This document shows, piece after piece, positions 6,916 to 9,909 of a DNA stretch of 9,909 nt. The notes under the pieces were generated by a model. That model was not told the DNA's origin. It worked only from the letters and a program-made list of their open reading frames with translations, and searched no databases. Position numbers and translations under genes: made by a program. Where the stretch lies: the NCBI GenBank assembly GCA_002401945.1, contig NVUP01000014.1:23840-33748 (forward strand). Direction: 5' to 3'. Numbering within the stretch: the first letter of the stretch is position 1; each line of letters starts with the position of its first letter. This DNA comes from Paracoccaceae bacterium. Its GTDB lineage: Bacteria; Pseudomonadota; Alphaproteobacteria; Rhodobacterales; Rhodobacteraceae.

Positions 6916-7773
6916 ATGAATTTTCCCGACACATTGGTTTTGGGGGCAACAGGTCGGATTGGGCGGTTGCTGCAACTCAGCTGGGATCAGCCTGCGGGCG
7001 CGGCGCGGCTGCTGTGGCAGGGCCGGGCATCGGTTGGATTGGAGCAGGCGACTCATCAGGTGATTCTCGACCCTCTGGAAAATCCGGCGGGCCTGACACA
7101 GGCGGCGATGGGGCGGCAAATCCTTTGTCTGGCTGGGGGCATACCGGGGCGCGGTGATCTGGGCGACAACTGGCGTCTGGCCGAGGCCGCCCTACGCGCC
7201 GCGCCGCCGGGCGGGCGGGTGATTTTATGTTCCTCGGCCGCCGTATACGGCAACCAGTCGGGGCTGTTGGACGAGACCACACCGCTGCGCCCGGCCAATG
7301 ACTATGGCAAGGCCAAGCTTGAAATGGAGCAGCGCGCTGCGGCGCTGGCGGCGGATCTTGGAATTCAGCTCTGCGTGTTGCGGATTGGCAATATCGCCGG
7401 GCTGGACGCCATCCTGGGTGGCTGGCGCCCTGGGTTTCAACTGGATCAGTTTGTCGATGGCAGCACTCCGGCGCGCAGCTATATCGGGGTCAGCACTCTG
7501 GCGCAGGCTCTGAGGGGGGTGCTGGCACTGCCGCAACTGCCAGCGGTGGTGAACCTGGCGCAGCCGGGACTGGTGCAGATGGGCGCGCTGCTGGATGCCG
7601 CCGGACTAAGCTGGATCGCACGCCCGGCGCCGGAGGCTGCCATTGCCAGGGTGGCGCTGGACACGGGGGTGTTGCAGGGGCTGCTGCAACTGCCCGAGGC
7701 GGAGGTTGCACAGATGGTGCAGCAATGGCGTGTGTTAGAGCCACATATAACAGGAAAGCAGGAGCAGGTATGA
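6916..7773 (+). CDS. extended-SDR NAD(P)-dependent sugar epimerase/4-reductase
   Basis: Nucleotide-sugar-modifying short-chain dehydrogenase of 285 residues, acting in the cytoplasm. MNFPDTLVLGATGRIG places the cofactor motif GxxGxxG at 10-16. SSAAVYG (106-112) is the usual Ser-containing active-site strand, and Tyr130/Lys134 in YGKAK form the catalytic pair. VLRIGNIAG (about 159-167) matches the 'RxxNxxG' region of nucleotide-sugar epimerases. It is shorter than typical RmlB or GalE proteins and more like the 4-reductase/epimerase group found beside priming transferases (WreQ, WbpV type). Its stop overlaps the start of the sugar-phosphate transferase (ATGA, 7770-7773), and a WbpM-like dehydratase follows. 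This supports a role in reducing or epimerising a 4-keto-6-deoxy-HexNAc nucleotide. That substrate is inferred from context; a plain 4-epimerase is the main alternative. Confidence 0.8.
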   Translation: MNFPDTLVLGATGRIGRLLQLSWDQPAGAARLLWQGRASVGLEQATHQVILDPLENPAGLTQAAMGRQILCLAGGIPGRGDLGDNWRLAEAALRAAPPGGRVILCSSAAVYGNQSGLLDETTPLRPANDYGKAKLEMEQRAAALAADLGIQLCVLRIGNIAGLDAILGGWRPGFQLDQFVDGSTPARSYIGVSTLAQALRGVLALPQLPAVVNLAQPGLVQMGALLDAAGLSWIARPAPEAAIARVALDTGVLQGLLQLPEAEVAQMVQQWRVLEPHITGKQEQV

Positions 7774-8384
7774 CTTGGCGCAAGAAAATTTTTGATCTGT
7801 TTTTTGCCAGCCTTCTGGTGCTGGTGCTGGGGCCGATCCTGCTGGCTTTGCTGGCCTGGCTGCTGGTGAAACAGGGCCGCCCGCTGTTTTATGTCGCCGA
7901 GCGGATGAAAGGCGTCGATCAGCCGTTCAACCTGTGGAAGCTGCGCACCATGACGGTGGTCGAGGGCGACGCCGGGGTCTCGGGCGGCAACAAGTCCGCC
8001 CGCATCACCCCAATCGGCAACTGGCTGCGCCGTCGCCGGTTGGATGAATTTCCGCAGTTGTACAATATCCTCAAGGGTGATCTCAGCTTTGTCGGCCCAC
8101 GGCCACCGCTGCGCGAATATGTCAGCCGACATCCCGAACTCTATGCCCGGGTGCTGCAAAGCCGTCCCGGTGTCACCGGGCTGGCCAGCATTGCCTATCA
8201 CCGCCACGAGGCGCTGCTGCTGGAGCGCTGCACCAGCGCCGAAGACACCGATCACGTCTATTCCCATCTCTGCGTGCCACGCAAAGCACGGCTGGACCTG
8301 ATTTACCAGCGCCACCAGAACATGTGTTATGATTTTGATCTGGTGTTTCAGACCATCGGTAATATTTTTCGCCGCGGCGGTTGA
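7770..8384 (+). CDS. polyprenyl-phosphate sugar-phosphate transferase (small PGT, priming enzyme)
   Basis: Membrane-associated bacterial sugar transferase that moves a sugar-1-phosphate from UDP-sugar to undecaprenyl phosphate, the first step of glycan assembly. It is the short monotopic form (204 residues) lacking the N-terminal four-helix region of WbaP. One hydrophobic, probably re-entrant helix covers about 9-33. Further landmarks are FNLWKLRTM (53-61), the Asp-Glu catalytic dyad Asp92-Glu93 in RRLDEFPQLYNILKGDLSFVGPRPP (89-113), and RPGVTGLASI in the C-terminal half. The dyad position corresponds to Asp93-Glu94 of the PglC-type enzymes. GGAG lies 5 nt before ATG at 7770, and that ATG overlaps the SDR stop, so an earlier in-frame start at 7725 inside the SDR gene is unlikely. 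Sugar specificity cannot be read from sequence; neighbours suggest a 6-deoxy-HexNAc. Confidence 0.93.
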   Translation: MTWRKKIFDLFFASLLVLVLGPILLALLAWLLVKQGRPLFYVAERMKGVDQPFNLWKLRTMTVVEGDAGVSGGNKSARITPIGNWLRRRRLDEFPQLYNILKGDLSFVGPRPPLREYVSRHPELYARVLQSRPGVTGLASIAYHRHEALLLERCTSAEDTDHVYSHLCVPRKARLDLIYQRHQNMCYDFDLVFQTIGNIFRRGG

Positions 8385-8396
8385 TCCGGAAGGATC
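8383..8396 (+). other. short hairpin with GNRA-type loop at the transferase stop codon
   Basis: GATCC and GGATC form a perfect 5-bp stem around the loop GGAA, beginning inside the TGA stop of the transferase gene. There is no following T-run, so it is not a convincing Rho-independent terminator. It could stabilise the 3' end of the message or be chance. Confidence 0.25.
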
Positions 8397-8554
8397 GGCG
8401 TAGGGGACGGATTTACAAGTGATTTGTTGCTGATGGCATTTTACGTCTCCACAAAAATGGGCTAAGTAAGGGTAGATATTATTCTCTGGCCAGATACTCG
8501 CCCTCTGGGGGGGCGCTAACATTGATTTCCTATGTCGTGAGGATGGCGGCAGAA
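8385..8554 (+). promoter_or_regulatory. 170-bp spacer with possible promoter and operator for the dehydratase gene
   Basis: This is the longest non-coding stretch in the window and has a locally AT-rich part (about 8408-8484). TATTAT (8477-8482) resembles a -10 box at 5 of 6 positions, but no good -35 lies at the right distance. The perfect 10-bp palindrome TCTGGCCAGA (8485-8494) follows it directly, and a G-run hairpin (CGCCC...GGGCG, about 8500-8516) comes next. GAGG (8539-8542) is the probable ribosome binding site, 12 nt from ATG 8555. Separate control of the dehydratase gene is plausible but unproven. Confidence 0.3.
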
Positions 8555-9909
8555 ATGTTTAATTTTATCAGCGCGCTGTCTCGCAAGCAGAAGTCATATA
8601 TTTTCCTGGCGATTGATCTGGGTCTGATTCCGGTTGCTTTGGGCTTCACCTATGCGATGCAATCGCTGCCGGTCTCGGCGATGGCCACTTTGGGCACCGT
8701 GATGCCAGTGCTGCCGTATCTGCTGGCTGCAGCGGCGGCACTGTCTCTGGCAATGGGGTTGCCGCAGATACAGCTCAATGCCTATGAGCGCCACGCCGTT
8801 GCGCGTACGGCGGTATTTGCTGTTTTGGTTGCCTTTGGCGCAATGCTGTTGATCGGGATTTGGGGGCCGGAGTTGCCGCCTGGCACCCATGTGATGTTTG
8901 GGCTTAGCTATTTTTTGTTCTTGGTGGCGACGCGGGCGGTGCTGTACCAAGTTGTGTTGGGAATTTATCGCCGCGCTCAGCCGCGGCGGCGGGTGCTGAT
9001 CTATGGCGCCGGCGCCACCGGAACCCAGTTGGCGCAGGCACTGAAAGCCCATGACCGCATCGATCCGGTGGCCTTTGTTGACGATAATACCTCGTTACAG
9101 GGGGTGATACTGATGGGGTTGGCAGTGTTTCCGCCCGCTCAGATTGCTGAGATCGTCAAAAATCGTCAGATCAAGCGGGTGTTGTTGGCGATGCCCTCGT
9201 TGAGCCAGCCTAAACAGGCGCAGATCACTCGTCGATTGCAGAAGATGGGGCTGGAGGTGCAGGCGCTGCCCTCCTTTGCTCAGTTGATTGGCGAGGAGGC
9301 GCTGGTGGACAAGCTGACCCCGGTGCCGTCGCAGAATTTTCTGGGGCGGGCGGTCTGTGACGTGGCCCTGGCCGAGGCCTGCGACAGTTATGTCGGGCGC
9401 GTGGTGCTGGTGTCCGGCGCCGGCGGCTCGATTGGGTCGGAGCTGTGCCGTCAGGTGCTCAGCTGCCGTCCGGCGCGGCTGGTGTTGTATGAACTGAGCG
9501 AGTTGGCGCTGTATACCGTGCATCAGGAGCTGGAGCAGCTGGTCGAGGGCACCGACATCGTGCTGGTGCCGCTGCTGGGCTCAATCACCGACCCGCGTCA
9601 GGTGCGCCGGGTGATGGTGGAGCAAAAAGTACAGGTGGTGCTGCATGCGGCGGCCTATAAACATGTGCCGCTGGTTGAGGCCAATCCGCTGTCGGGGCTG
9701 GCCAACAATGTGCTGGGCACCGAAACCCTGGCCCGCGCCGCCATCGAGGCGCAGGTGGAGCGGTTTATCCTGATTTCCTCGGATAAGGCGGTGAACCCAA
9801 CCAATGTGATGGGCGCCAGCAAGCGGCTGGCCGAGCTGGTGCTGCAGGATATCGCCTCGCGCAGTGCGACGACGGTGTTTGCCATGGTGCGCTTTGGCAA
9901 TGTGCTGGG
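8555..9909 (+). CDS. membrane-anchored nucleotide-sugar 4,6-dehydratase (WbpM/CapD-like), 3' end outside window
   Basis: First 451 codons of a long-form polysaccharide biosynthesis dehydratase, expected to convert UDP-GlcNAc to its 4-keto-6-deoxy derivative. The N-terminus MFNFISALSRKQKSYIFLAIDLGLIPVAL is typical of the family. Four membrane helices are seen at about 15-35, 50-70, 84-104 and 112-133. A first Rossmann-like domain starts with LIYGAGATGTQLAQAL (148-163). The catalytic domain begins with VLVSGAGGSIGSELCRQ (284-300), then LYELSELALY (311-320), HAAAYKHVPLVEANP (364-378), ISSDKAVNPTNVMGASKRLAE (407-427) and VRFGNVL. The active-site Tyr of the short forms is replaced by Met419, with Lys423 kept, as in WbpM. 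Relatives have roughly 600-660 residues, so about a quarter to a third is missing at the window edge. ATG 8543 is an alternative start adding four residues, but its GAGG would abut the start codon. Confidence 0.93.
   Translation, partial: MFNFISALSRKQKSYIFLAIDLGLIPVALGFTYAMQSLPVSAMATLGTVMPVLPYLLAAAAALSLAMGLPQIQLNAYERHAVARTAVFAVLVAFGAMLLIGIWGPELPPGTHVMFGLSYFLFLVATRAVLYQVVLGIYRRAQPRRRVLIYGAGATGTQLAQALKAHDRIDPVAFVDDNTSLQGVILMGLAVFPPAQIAEIVKNRQIKRVLLAMPSLSQPKQAQITRRLQKMGLEVQALPSFAQLIGEEALVDKLTPVPSQNFLGRAVCDVALAEACDSYVGRVVLVSGAGGSIGSELCRQVLSCRPARLVLYELSELALYTVHQELEQLVEGTDIVLVPLLGSITDPRQVRRVMVEQKVQVVLHAAAYKHVPLVEANPLSGLANNVLGTETLARAAIEAQVERFILISSDKAVNPTNVMGASKRLAELVLQDIASRSATTVFAMVRFGNVL

Noticed and set aside
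8433..8465. 10-codon ATG-TAA frame in the spacer before the dehydratase gene
   Set aside because: No ribosome binding site and no sign of a leader-peptide attenuator (no following terminator pair); likely chance.
7479..8522. 347-codon minus-strand open frame opposite the SDR and sugar-phosphate transferase genes
   Set aside because: Gln/His/Ala-rich, low-complexity translation without domain signature; both plus-strand genes show catalytic motifs and coupled start/stop.
9095..9523. Minus-strand open frame within the dehydratase region
   Set aside because: The plus strand encodes an uninterrupted dehydratase here with family motifs; the minus frame is a shadow.

Overview
This is a GC-rich window with the look of an alphaproteobacterial, Rhodobacterales (roseobacter-type) replicon. 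It opens with a plasmid replication initiator of the RepA/RPA family typical of Rhodobacteraceae extrachromosomal elements. Everything after it is surface-polysaccharide biosynthesis. The placement of a repA gene directly before a dTDP-L-rhamnose operon matches what is known of roseobacter RepA-I 'biofilm plasmids', which carry a rhamnose operon needed for attachment. The plasmid assignment is therefore strong by gene content, but the RepA subtype is inferred from synteny only.

Layout. (1) 15-1010 (+): repA, whose true start may lie upstream of the window. A small GC hairpin with a T-rich tail follows it. (2) 1106-4434 (+): rmlC-rmlB-rmlD-rmlA, the complete dTDP-L-rhamnose pathway from glucose-1-phosphate. 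It is tightly packed, with a 4-nt gap followed by two ATGA stop/start overlaps. (3) 4453-5706 (+): a GT4-family glycosyltransferase 18 nt downstream, probably in the same operon and a candidate user of dTDP-rhamnose. (4) 5830-side reverse block, 5715-6830 (-): a Wza-like polysaccharide export lipoprotein, convergent with the glycosyltransferase (8-bp gap). (5) An 85-bp divergent promoter region, 6831-6915. (6) 6916-8384 (+): an extended-SDR sugar epimerase/reductase overlapping (ATGA) a small polyprenyl-phosphate sugar-phosphate transferase. (7) 8385-8554: a 170-bp spacer. (8) 8555 to the window end (+): the first 451 codons of a membrane-anchored WbpM/CapD-type nucleotide-sugar 4,6-dehydratase, cut by the window edge.

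How it fits together. The dehydratase and the SDR enzyme could convert UDP-GlcNAc to a 6-deoxy-HexNAc nucleotide (QuiNAc- or FucNAc-like). The small transferase would put the first sugar phosphate on undecaprenyl phosphate, the GT4 enzyme would extend it (rhamnose from the rml operon), and the export lipoprotein would form the outer-membrane exit channel. The result would be a rhamnose-containing exopolysaccharide or O-antigen-like polymer encoded on a plasmid. No RNA genes, insertion sequences, CRISPR arrays or phage genes were seen. Coding density is very high, and no gap exceeds 170 bp.
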